In this document: in pieces, positions 8,162-16,200 of the stretch
Numbering within the stretch: position 1 is the stretch's first letter
Layout of the letters: each line of letters starts with the position of its first letter
Origin: Kluyvera sp046569695
Lineage (GTDB): Bacteria; Pseudomonadota; Gammaproteobacteria; Enterobacterales; Enterobacteriaceae
NCBI RefSeq assembly: GCF_046569695.1
Contig: NZ_JBKHUI010000023.1
Location: 11,191-75,190 of the forward strand
Direction of reading: 5' to 3'
Length of the DNA stretch: 64,000 bases
The notes under the pieces: generated by a model
What the model saw: only the letters and a program-made list of their open reading frames with translations
Database searches by the model: none
Told to the model about the DNA's origin: nothing
Made by a program: the position numbers and the translations under genes

Positions 8162-8254
8162 TTAGAGGTTGAAGAAGTGACACACCAGCGTGACCACGAT
8201 AGGCCCAACCACTGACGTCACAACCGCAATCACTAACGCTTCCCTGAACGTCAT
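8162..8254 (-). CDS. Small hydrophobic peptide, candidate Ldr/Fst-like type I toxin
   Basis: This is a 30-residue peptide beginning MTFREALVIAVVTSVV and continuing G-P-I-V-V-T-L-V-C-H-F-F-N-L. It is one membrane-spanning helix with the central Pro-Ile-Val pattern seen in Ldr and Fst toxins, and it shares the M-T-F opening of E. coli Ldr proteins. A sequence AGGCGG lies seven bases before the ATG. The message would have a ~185-nt leader, its own promoter and a terminator, and a short antisense RNA can be drawn over the leader. This layout is that of Ldr/Rdl systems, whose toxins depolarise the inner membrane when expressed. Function is inferred from layout and composition; sequence identity to LdrD is low. 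Confidence 0.55.
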   Translation of the reverse strand: MTFREALVIAVVTSVVGPIVVTLVCHFFNL

Positions 8255-8302
8255 ATAACCGCCTGTGTTGCAATGGCAACCGTACGCGGCTATCCTTGAG
8301 TC

Positions 8303-8370
8303 GTTGAGGTTCAAGAATGGCCCTCGTTACGTTGCCAGGTTATACCAAACAACGTGCGGGGGTTTTCTCT
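8303..8370 (+). ncRNA. Candidate antisense RNA (Rdl-like antitoxin) opposite the toxin leader
   Basis: On the plus strand TTGCAA (8268-8273) and TATCCT (8291-8296) are 17 bp apart and predict a start near 8303. A hairpin ACGTTG (8329-8334) with CAACGT (8350-8355) is followed by a T-rich run at 8363-8372. The predicted RNA is ~68 nt, close to the 66 nt of RdlD, and is fully complementary to the toxin leader. Promoter elements match only 4 of 6 each, so this needs transcript evidence. Confidence 0.4.
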
Positions 8371-8446
8371 TTCCAGCAACAGGTGCCGCCGGGGATAAAG
8401 TCCCCGCAACATTGCGCCTCCCCCGAATGCTCGGGATTGCGGAGAT

Positions 8447-8474
8447 CCTATAGCAGGCGCTCAGGCGCTAGCAA
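8447..8474 (-). promoter_or_regulatory. Candidate sigma70 promoter of the toxin message
   Basis: Read leftwards, TTGCTA and TATAGG are separated by 16 bp, with TGC directly before the -10 (extended -10 form). Transcription would begin near 8440 and give a message of about 360 nt ending at the 8081 terminator. Confidence 0.4.
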
Positions 8475-8517
8475 TTAAAATGGCTGTGTTTATATCCAGC
8501 TGTCCGCTTTTCAGAAT

Positions 8518-8559
8518 TTAGCCCACAACAAACGGGATATCTCCGTAATCATTGGTCAT
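8518..8559 (-). CDS. Thirteen-codon reading frame with strong ribosome site (uncertain)
   Basis: The frame encodes MTNDYGDIPFVVG and stops. It is preceded by TGGAGGATTT, an unusually good Shine-Dalgarno sequence four bases from the ATG. It lies just upstream of the toxin promoter on the same strand, so it could be a leader peptide or a remnant of a longer gene. I do not recognise it. The rest of the 8475-8626 gap shows no other gene. Confidence 0.2.
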   Translation of the reverse strand: MTNDYGDIPFVVG

Positions 8560-8626
8560 AAATCCTCCATTCTTCATCCTTCCTTTTTTGCTTAACTGTT
8601 GATTCCGTCCTTATCGAGATGCACTT

Positions 8627-9529
8627 ATGCACCGTCGCCATTTTCTGTTGGGTATCACCGCCACGCTATTTTCAGCCCGATACGGTTTTCCATCGGCTTT
8701 GTCTGCGCCCCGACAGCAGCAGACAATACCGCTATGGCCCGCCACCCCCCCGGGCGGTGGTGGGCCGATGGGGCCGATACGGGTAAGCCAAAAAGGGGCG
8801 CAAAGCCAAATAGTAACACCGTCAGTCACGGTGCTAACGCCGAACGAACCTAACGGCCACGGGGTATTGATTGCGGCGGGCGGCGGCTATCAGCGAATTG
8901 AAATGGTCATGGAGGCCTGGCCTGCGGCACGTTGGTTGGTCGCCAGAGGCTATACCGCCTATCTGTTGAGCTACCGACTGCCGGGAGAAGGTTGGCACGA
9001 TGGCAATCTGGTCGCTTTACAGGATGCGCAGCGCGCGTTGAGGATCGTGGCGCAACGGGAAAAACAGGTGAGCGCACTGGGGTTCTCCGCCGGAGGGCAT
9101 CTGCTGGGAATGGCAGCGACACGGTCGAATTATCATAGCTACCCGGCGCAGGATGCGCTGGATGAACGACCGGCAAGCGTAAGCCGTGCGGCGCTGATTT
9201 ATCCCGTAATTACGCTTGAGAAACCCTATACCCATACCGCAACGCATAAAGTACTGGTGGGAAAATCGGCGACGGAAAGCGAAGAGGCGGCATGGTCGGT
9301 GCAACAATACGTTACGCCGCAAACGCCGCCGATGTTTCTGGTACAGGCTGAGGACGATCCGGTGTCCGATCCGCATAACACGCTTATCATGCAGGCAGCC
9401 TGTCTGCGCGAGCAGGTGCCGGTATCGATGTACCGTTACCCAACCGGCGGGCATGGCTTCGCGTTAGGCAGGCCAGGGACGAAAACGGTCGAATGGCTTG
9501 CCCATTACGAAAAATGGCTACAGGAGTAG
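8627..9529 (+). CDS. Exported alpha/beta-hydrolase (acetylesterase/xylanase-like)
   Basis: The 300-residue enzyme starts MHRRHFLLGITATLFSA, a twin-arginine type leader, so Tat export to the periplasm is likely. The nucleophile elbow is G-F-S-A-G-G-H, the acid is probably in A-E-D-D-P-V, and the histidine is in G-G-H-G-F-A. An upstream G-G-G-Y-Q-R oxyanion region also fits BD-FAE/acetylxylan-esterase-like hydrolases. It is monocistronic here. A cytosolic relative with the same Y-Q-R and Y-R-x-P-G blocks is encoded at 27492-28379. Substrate unknown; short acyl esters of sugars are a fair guess. Confidence 0.75.
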   Translation: MHRRHFLLGITATLFSARYGFPSALSAPRQQQTIPLWPATPPGGGGPMGPIRVSQKGAQSQIVTPSVTVLTPNEPNGHGVLIAAGGGYQRIEMVMEAWPAARWLVARGYTAYLLSYRLPGEGWHDGNLVALQDAQRALRIVAQREKQVSALGFSAGGHLLGMAATRSNYHSYPAQDALDERPASVSRAALIYPVITLEKPYTHTATHKVLVGKSATESEEAAWSVQQYVTPQTPPMFLVQAEDDPVSDPHNTLIMQAACLREQVPVSMYRYPTGGHGFALGRPGTKTVEWLAHYEKWLQE

Positions 9530-9539
9530 CGCGACGGGA

Positions 9540-9827
9540 TTACTCGATGGGCGTCAGGTAATCCAGCCGCAGCGGCTCGGCTAACAGGCTGTCCATCTGC
9601 CCGATAAAGGTCTGGAAATGCGGCAGTGAGATGTGTGTCTTCAGCGCGTCCTCGTCATCCCAGGATTCCCGGACATAAAAGGTGTCCGGCTCATCGCGCA
9701 GCTGAAACAGCGCATAGTCATGGTTCCCCGGCTCCTGACGCGTTGGAGCCAGCAGGGCTTTCAGCGCTTCGCTTAACGCTTCACGTTTTCCCGTTTTCGC
9801 CTTCAGTACGGCAATAATTGAAATCAT
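9540..9827 (-). CDS. Antibiotic-biosynthesis-monooxygenase (ABM) domain protein, YgiN-like
   Basis: The 95-residue ferredoxin-like fold protein begins M-I-S-I-I-A-V-L-K-A-K and has the family's core F-Y-V-R-E-S-W-D-D-E-D-A-L-x-x-H. Members act as small quinol or heme-type monooxygenases or reactive-carbonyl scavengers. Its ATG directly follows the stop of the upstream oxidoreductase (TAAATG), so the two form an operon and probably act on the same quinone or enone compound. It converges on the esterase gene. Confidence 0.8.
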   Translation of the reverse strand: MISIIAVLKAKTGKREALSEALKALLAPTRQEPGNHDYALFQLRDEPDTFYVRESWDDEDALKTHISLPHFQTFIGQMDSLLAEPLRLDYLTPIE

Positions 9828-10835
9828 TTAAAATCCCTCCAGAACAATTTTTCCTACCGCCCGGCCGGTTTCGAGCTGGGCGTGCGCTTTGCGCAGGTTT
9901 TCCGCGGTGATGGCACCGTAATGCTCGCCAAGCGTTGTGGTGATGATTTTTTGATCGATTAGAGTGGCGACCTCGGTCAGCAGCTTATGCTGTGCAATGA
10001 TGTCCTGGGTTTCAAACATGGAGCGGGTGAACATAAACTCCCAGTGCAGTGAGATGCTCTTCAGCTTTAATGGGCGTGCGTCAAGGCTCTCCGGATCGTC
10101 AATTAACGCCAGCTTTCCCTGCGGCGCCAGGGCAGCAATCAACTCAAGGTAGTGCTCGTCGGTATTGTTGAGGCTGGCCACATGCGTGACGGCTGGAATA
10201 CCAATACGGGCCAGTTCCTGAGTCAGCGGCTGGCGATGATCAATCACGTGATGCGCGCCAGCATTGCGGACCCACTGCTGACTTTCCGGGCGTGAAGCGG
10301 TACCGATCACGGTCATTTTGGTGAGCTTGCTTGCCAGCTGCGTCAGGATGGAACCTACGCCGCCTGCCGCACCGACGATAAGCAGGGTATCGCCTTCGTT
10401 GCCGCCGCGGGCAACGCCCAGACGGTCGAATAGCAACTCCCAGGCGGTAATCGCCGTTAACGGCAGCGCCGCGGCGGAAGCGTTGTCCAGCGTGCGCGGT
10501 TTCAGCGCCACAATACGTTCATCGACCAACTGGAACTCGCTGTTGCTGCCCGGGCGTCCCAGGGCACCGGCGTACCAGACTTCATCACCAGGGGCGAATA
10601 GCGTCACCTGCGGGCCTACGGCCTTCACCACGCCAACGGCATCCCAGCCCAGCACGCGCGGCGTGTCGCTGCTAAATCCGGCGCGAACCTTGGTATCCAC
10701 CGGGTTCACGGAAATGGCTTTGACTTCGACCAGCAGATCGTGGCCTGTGGCCTCAGGCATCGGCAGTTCAATCTCGCTGAGAAAAGGAATGTTGCTGCCT
10801 TCGCTGGCAGCGTGGGTAATGGCGAATGCTTTCAT
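9828..10835 (-). CDS. Zinc-binding-dehydrogenase-type quinone oxidoreductase (MDR family)
   Basis: The 335-residue medium-chain oxidoreductase has an N-terminal GroES-like domain (V-N-P-V-D-T-K-V-R, D-A-V-G-V-V) and a Rossmann domain with G-A-A-G-G-V-G-S. The catalytic zinc ligands of classical alcohol dehydrogenases are missing, as in the ZADH/quinone-oxidoreductase branch, so NADPH-dependent reduction of quinones or enones is likely. GGAG lies eight bases before the ATG. It is cotranscribed with the ABM protein and divergent from pdxI. Confidence 0.8.
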   Translation of the reverse strand: MKAFAITHAASEGSNIPFLSEIELPMPEATGHDLLVEVKAISVNPVDTKVRAGFSSDTPRVLGWDAVGVVKAVGPQVTLFAPGDEVWYAGALGRPGSNSEFQLVDERIVALKPRTLDNASAAALPLTAITAWELLFDRLGVARGGNEGDTLLIVGAAGGVGSILTQLASKLTKMTVIGTASRPESQQWVRNAGAHHVIDHRQPLTQELARIGIPAVTHVASLNNTDEHYLELIAALAPQGKLALIDDPESLDARPLKLKSISLHWEFMFTRSMFETQDIIAQHKLLTEVATLIDQKIITTTLGEHYGAITAENLRKAHAQLETGRAVGKIVLEGF

Positions 10836-11082
10836 GTTATTTCTCCGGGTCTCAATGGGAATAGCCGAATAGTAGAAGCATGTCGCTGCGGGAAAAATAG
10901 CGCGCTGGCGATAAGTGTTATTCGCAAAGGGCGAAAATCCCTATAAAAAACATCTTCAGCGCCGGAAAATTACGTGGGTAGGGTCACTTTTTTGCGTTTA
11001 TGGCATGAAAAGCACAGTGGCAACCTATAAAGCGTTCCTATACTGACGGTCACATTCATCATGATGTTACAGGCAGGACGTT

Positions 11083-11949
11083 ATGACCCGTTACACTACG
11101 TTTTCCCTTGGTTCTCAATTCGTTAATCGCCTCGGTTACGGGGCGATGCAGCTGGCAGGCCCTGGCGTTTTCGGTCCGCCAAAAGATAGACATGCCGCGA
11201 TTTCCGTGCTGCGCGAAGCGCTGGCGCTTGGTGTAAATCATATTGATACCAGCGACTTCTATGGACCGCATGTGACCAATCAGATTATCCGCGAAGCGCT
11301 GCATCCTTATGCCGACGACCTGGTGATTGTGACTAAAATTGGCGCGCGTCGTGATGACAAGGGAGCCTGGCTGCCGGCGTTTTCCGCCGAGGAATTAAAG
11401 CAGGCGGTTCACGATAACCTGCGCAACCTCGGCCTCGACGTGCTGGATGTGGTCAATATGCGCGTGATGATCGGCGACGGCCATGCGCCACGAGAAGGTT
11501 CTATCGAAGCCAGCGTCAGCGTACTGGCCGAACTGCAGCAGCAGGGGCTGATAAAGCATATTGGGGTAAGTAACGTGACGCTGACGCAGGTAGCGGAAGC
11601 GCGTAAGCTAGCTAACATCGTCTGCGTGCAGAACGAGTACAATATTGCGCATCGCCGCGATGACGAATTGATCGATACACTGGCGCGTGACGGTATCGCC
11701 TATGTACCGTACTTCCCGTTGGGCGGTTTCTCGCCGCTGCAATCTTCCGCGTTGAACGATGTGGCGAGTTCTCTTGAAGCCACGCCGATGCAGGTGGCGC
11801 TGGCTTGGTTGTTGCACCGTTCACCCAATATTCTGCTGATCCCCGGCACGTCATCGGTGACGCATCTGCAGGAAAATATGGCGGCGGGGCAACTGACCTT
11901 ACCTGAGGATGCGCTGGCGACGCTCGACGGCATCGCGGCTCGCGCATAA
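11083..11949 (+). CDS. pdxI: Pyridoxal reductase PdxI (aldo/keto reductase, YdbC orthologue)
   Basis: The 288-residue AKR closely matches E. coli YdbC/PdxI (N-R-L-G-Y-G-A-M-Q-L-A-G-P-G-V-F-G near the start, then G-V-N-H-I-D-T-S-D-F-Y-G-P). The catalytic Asp-Tyr pair lies in D-T-S-D-F-Y and the Lys in V-T-K-I. E. coli PdxI reduces pyridoxal to pyridoxine with NADPH in vitamin B6 salvage. The C-terminal L-L-I-P-G-T-S-S is the NADPH-phosphate loop. A GFA-family gene follows after 11 bp and is probably cotranscribed. Confidence 0.9.
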   Translation: MTRYTTFSLGSQFVNRLGYGAMQLAGPGVFGPPKDRHAAISVLREALALGVNHIDTSDFYGPHVTNQIIREALHPYADDLVIVTKIGARRDDKGAWLPAFSAEELKQAVHDNLRNLGLDVLDVVNMRVMIGDGHAPREGSIEASVSVLAELQQQGLIKHIGVSNVTLTQVAEARKLANIVCVQNEYNIAHRRDDELIDTLARDGIAYVPYFPLGGFSPLQSSALNDVASSLEATPMQVALAWLLHRSPNILLIPGTSSVTHLQENMAAGQLTLPEDALATLDGIAARA

Positions 11950-11960
11950 CGGGAGGCTTG

Positions 11961-12368
11961 ATGAGCGACAAACGTTCCGCCCAATGCCACTGCGGCGCAG
12001 TGGCCTTTACCGTGGTGCTTAGCGATGGCCTGAATACGGCCCGGCGCTGCAACTGCTCTTATTGCCGGATGCGCGGTGCGGTCGCGGTTTCTGCGCCGTT
12101 GTCGGGCATCGAAATTTTGCGTGGTCAGGATAAATTAACGGAGTATCGCTTTAATACCGGCGAGGCCGTTCATTTTTTCTGTTCGGTGTGCGGCATTTAC
12201 ACCTTCCATCAGCGGCGTTCGAATCCCCAGCAATATGGGATTAACGTCGCCTGCCTTGAGGGCGTGTCACCGTTTGATTTTGCCTGTGTAGAAGTTCATG
12301 ACGGTGTTCATCATCCGAAAGATGGCGGCGGTGGCATTGCTGGATATTTGCGCTACGACAACAAGTAG
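11961..12368 (+). CDS. GFA-family zinc protein (glutathione-dependent formaldehyde-activating-like)
   Basis: The 135-residue Mss4-fold protein has the three cysteine pairs of the family: C-H-C-G, C-N-C-S-Y-C and C-S-V-C-G. These bind one or two zinc ions. The ATG at 11961 follows a GGGAGG site. Family names refer to S-hydroxymethylglutathione formation in Paracoccus, but most enterobacterial members have no proven substrate. It forms an apparent operon with pdxI. A link with the formaldehyde genes frmRA 21 kb away is not supported by position. Confidence 0.8.
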   Translation: MSDKRSAQCHCGAVAFTVVLSDGLNTARRCNCSYCRMRGAVAVSAPLSGIEILRGQDKLTEYRFNTGEAVHFFCSVCGIYTFHQRRSNPQQYGINVACLEGVSPFDFACVEVHDGVHHPKDGGGGIAGYLRYDNK

Positions 12369-12416
12369 CCGGAGACAGTCCCGGCGGCGCTGCGCCTGGA
12401 CGGACTACAAAAAACA

Positions 12417-12444
12417 AAACCCTGCTCATGTGAGCAGGGTTTTT
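12417..12444. terminator. Bidirectional rho-independent terminator between the GFA gene and azoR
   Basis: AAACCCTGCTCA and TGAGCAGGGTTT form a 12-bp perfect stem with a two-base loop, flanked by A-rich sequence on one side and T-rich on the other. It can end both convergent units. Confidence 0.85.
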
Positions 12445-12462
12445 GTATTTACTGCGGAGCGA

Positions 12463-13065
12463 TTACGCGACCAGGCTGTCGATCACGGTTTTCGCATCAG
12501 CGGTTGCTTTGGTGGCTACTTCTGGACCGTAAGCGATACCTTCCGCGAAGACCACGTTTACGTCGGTGATCCCGATGAAGCCCAGGAACACGTTCAGGTA
12601 TGGGGTGATCAGGTCAGTTGGGCTATCTTTATGGATGCCGCCGCGGCTGCTCAGTACGATAGCGCGTTTACCGGTTACCAGACCTTCAGGACCTTTCTCG
12701 GTGTAACGGAAGGTGACGCCTGCACGGGCAATCAGGTCGAAGTAGTTTTTCAGCTGCGTAGGGATGTTGAAGTTATACATCGGCGCGGCGATAACGATCA
12801 CGTCGTGGGCCTGCAGCTCAGCAATCAGTTCGTCAGAGAGCTTCAGCGCTTCCTGCTGACGTGGGGTCAGTGGGGAGTCGCTTGGGCGCAGCGCGCCGAC
12901 CAGTTCGCCATCCAGCACCGGGATTGGATTGGCAGCCAGGTCACGGACGGTGATTTCGTCAGCGGAGTGCTTTTCACGCCACTGTTCAACAAAATAGTCG
13001 GACAGCTGACCTGATTGAGAGTAGCCTGCCAGGATGCTGGATTTCAGAACTAATACTTTGCTCAT
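12463..13065 (-). CDS. azoR: FMN-dependent NADH-azoreductase AzoR
   Basis: The 200-residue flavodoxin-like protein is one residue shorter than E. coli AzoR (AcpD). It shows M-S-K-V-L-V-L-K-S-S-I at the start, the FMN-binding M-Y-N-F-N-I-P motif and S-S-R-G-G for the second phosphate/ring contact. It is a cytosolic homodimer that reduces quinones and azo dyes by two-electron steps and protects against thiol and quinone stress. It is divergent from hrpA, as in E. coli. Confidence 0.95.
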   Translation of the reverse strand: MSKVLVLKSSILAGYSQSGQLSDYFVEQWREKHSADEITVRDLAANPIPVLDGELVGALRPSDSPLTPRQQEALKLSDELIAELQAHDVIVIAAPMYNFNIPTQLKNYFDLIARAGVTFRYTEKGPEGLVTGKRAIVLSSRGGIHKDSPTDLITPYLNVFLGFIGITDVNVVFAEGIAYGPEVATKATADAKTVIDSLVA

Positions 13066-13164
13066 AGGTAATTCCTTATATTTGATTGACGGGCGATGCC
13101 CTGTTGCTTGATGACACTTTATTCACAATCCTGCCACAGAGATAGCGCAATATATCGAAGTCTA

Positions 13165-13183
13165 TGTTCAGTTTTTTTGAACA
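13165..13183. promoter_or_regulatory. Inverted repeat TGTTCA-N7-TGAACA between azoR and hrpA
   Basis: The six-base arms are perfect and the spacer is T-rich. The site lies ~100 bp upstream of azoR and ~80 bp upstream of hrpA. The spacing is compatible with a LysR-type (T-N11-A) regulator such as those that control quinone-stress genes; assignment is inference. Confidence 0.3.
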
Positions 13184-13264
13184 AGGCTCGAAATGCGCAA
13201 GTGTGGTATGCTATGACGATTCTTTATGAGAGCTTTTCCCGGCAGTGCGCTGCCCAATAACACT

Positions 13265-16200
13265 ATGACAGAACAACAAAAAATCACCTTTGCGATGCTC
13301 AGCCAGCGCCTTGATACGCTGACGCTGCGGGATAAACAGCGCTTTGCCCGCCGACTTCACGGCGTTAAGAAGGTTAAAAATCCTGAAGCACAACAGGCCA
13401 TTTACCAGGAGATGGCGCAGGAAATTGAACAGGCTGCCGGTAAGGTTGTGCTACGTGAAGCGGCGCGTCCGGTGATTGAATACCCGGAAAACCTGCCGGT
13501 TAGCCAGAAGAAACAAGACATCCTCAACGCCGTACGCGACCACCAGGTGGTGATTGTCGCGGGCGAGACCGGTTCGGGTAAAACCACCCAGCTGCCGAAA
13601 ATCTGTATGGAGCTGGGGCGCGGGATTAAAGGGCTGATTGGCCATACCCAGCCGCGTCGTCTGGCGGCGCGTACCGTTGCCAACCGTATTGCCGAAGAGC
13701 TGAAAACCGAGCCGGGCGGCTGCATTGGCTACAAGGTTCGCTTTAGCGATCACGTCAGCGATAACACCATGGTCAAACTGATGACCGACGGTATTCTGCT
13801 GGCGGAAATCCAGCAGGACCGCCTGCTGATGCAGTACGACACCATCATTATCGATGAGGCGCACGAACGCAGCCTTAACATCGACTTCCTGCTCGGCTAC
13901 CTGAAAGAACTGCTGCCGCGTCGCCCGGATCTCAAGGTGATTATCACCTCGGCGACCATCGACCCGGAACGCTTCTCGCGCCACTTTAATAACGCGCCGA
14001 TTATCGAAGTTTCCGGCCGCACCTATCCGGTGGATGTGCGCTATCGTCCGATTGTCGAAGATGCAGACGACACCGAGCGCGACCAGCTTCAGGCTATTTT
14101 CGACGCCGTCGATGAACTGGGCCAGGAAGGGCCGGGCGATATCTTAATCTTTATGAGCGGCGAGCGTGAAATTCGTGACACTGCCGACGCGCTGAGCAAA
14201 CGCGACCTGCGCCATACTGAGATCCTGCCGCTCTACGCCCGCTTATCGAACAGCGAGCAGAACCGCGTCTTCCAGTCGCACAGCGGACGACGCATCGTGC
14301 TGGCGACCAACGTGGCGGAAACCTCGCTGACGGTGCCGGGCATCAAGTATGTGATTGACCCCGGTACGGCGCGTATCAGCCGCTATAGCTATCGCACCAA
14401 GGTGCAGCGCCTGCCGATTGAGCCGGTTTCTCAGGCCTCCGCAAACCAGCGTAAAGGCCGCTGCGGCCGTGTGTCGGAAGGTATCTGTATTCGTCTGTAC
14501 TCCGAAGATGACTTCCTGTCGCGCCCGGAGTTTACCGACCCGGAAATTCTGCGTACCAACCTGGCCTCCGTTATTTTGCAGATGACCGCGCTGGGGCTTG
14601 GCGATATCGCCGCGTTCCCGTTCGTGGAAGCGCCGGATAAACGCAATATTCAGGACGGTGTACGCCTGCTCGAAGAGCTGGGCGCGATCACCACTGATGA
14701 ACAAGCCACTGCCTATAAGCTGACGCCGCAGGGCCGCCAGCTAAGCCAGCTGCCGGTTGACCCGCGTCTGGCGCGCATGGTGCTGGAAGCGCAGAAACAC
14801 GGCTGCGTGCGCGAGGCGATGATCATCACCTCGGCGCTCTCCATTCAGGACCCGCGCGAACGTCCGATGGACAAACAGCAAGCGTCCGATGAAAAGCATC
14901 GCCGTTTCCACGACAAAGAGTCAGATTTCATGGCCTTTGTAAACCTGTGGAACTACCTCGGCGAGCAGCAAAAAGCGCTGTCGTCGAATCAGTTCCGCCG
15001 CCAGTGCAAGCTCGACTTCCTCAACTACCTGCGGGTGCGTGAGTGGCAGGATATCTACACCCAGCTGCGTCAGGTGGTGAAAGAACTCGGCATCCCGGTA
15101 AACAGTGAACCGGCAGAGTATCGCGAAATTCATATTTCGCTGCTGACCGGTCTGCTGTCGCACATCGGCATGAAAGATACCGACAAACAAGAGTTTACCG
15201 GCGCGCGTAACGCCCGCTTCTCCATCTTCCCAGGCTCTGGCTTATTCAAAAAACCGCCAAAATGGACGATGGTCGCTGAACTGGTGGAAACCAGCCGTCT
15301 GTGGGGGCGCATTGCCGCGCGCATCGACCCGGAATGGGTAGAGCCGGTGGCGCAGCATCTGATCAAGCGCTCCTATAGTGAACCGCACTGGGAACGGGCG
15401 CAGGGCGCGGTGATGGCGACAGAGAAAGTGACCGTCTACGGGCTGCCGATTGTGGCGGCGCGTAAGGTTAACTACAGCCAGATTGACCCGGCGCTGTGCC
15501 GCGAGCTGTTTATTCGCCACGCGCTGGTGGAGGGCGACTGGCAGACCCGTCACGGCTTCTTCCGCGACAACTTAAAGCTGCGCGCTGAAATTGAAGAGCT
15601 GGAAAACAAATCGCGTCGCCGCGACATCCTGGTGGATGACGAGACGATGTTTGAGTTCTATGACCAGCGCATCAGCCACGAGGTTATCTCCGCGCGCCAC
15701 TTTGATAAGTGGTGGAAGCAGGCCAGCCGTGAAACCCCGGATCTGCTCAACTTCGAGAAGAGCATGCTGATAAAAGAAGGGGCGGAGCAGGTCAGCAAGC
15801 TGGACTATCCGAACTTCTGGCATCAGGGCAACCTGAAACTGCGTCTCACCTATCAATTTGAGCCGGGGGCTGACGCCGACGGCGTAACGGTGCATATTCC
15901 GCTGCCGCTGTTAAACCAGGTCGAAGAGGCCGGGTTTGAGTGGCAGATCCCGGGGCTGCGCCGTGAGCTGATTATCGCGCTGATTAAATCGCTGCCGAAG
16001 CCGTTACGCCGTAACTTTGTGCCTGCGCCGAACTATGCCGAGGCCTTCTTAGGCCGCGCGACGCCGCTGGAGCTGCCGCTGCTCGATTCACTGGAGCGTG
16101 AACTGCGCCGGATGACCGGCGTCACCGTTGACCGCGAAGCCTGGCAGTGGGATCAGGTGCCCGATCACCTGAAAATCAGCTTCCGCGTAATAGACGACAA

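Noticed and set aside
13226..13264. Thirteen-residue extension of HrpA from an upstream ATG
   Set aside because: The inner ATG gives exactly the E. coli length and N-terminus.
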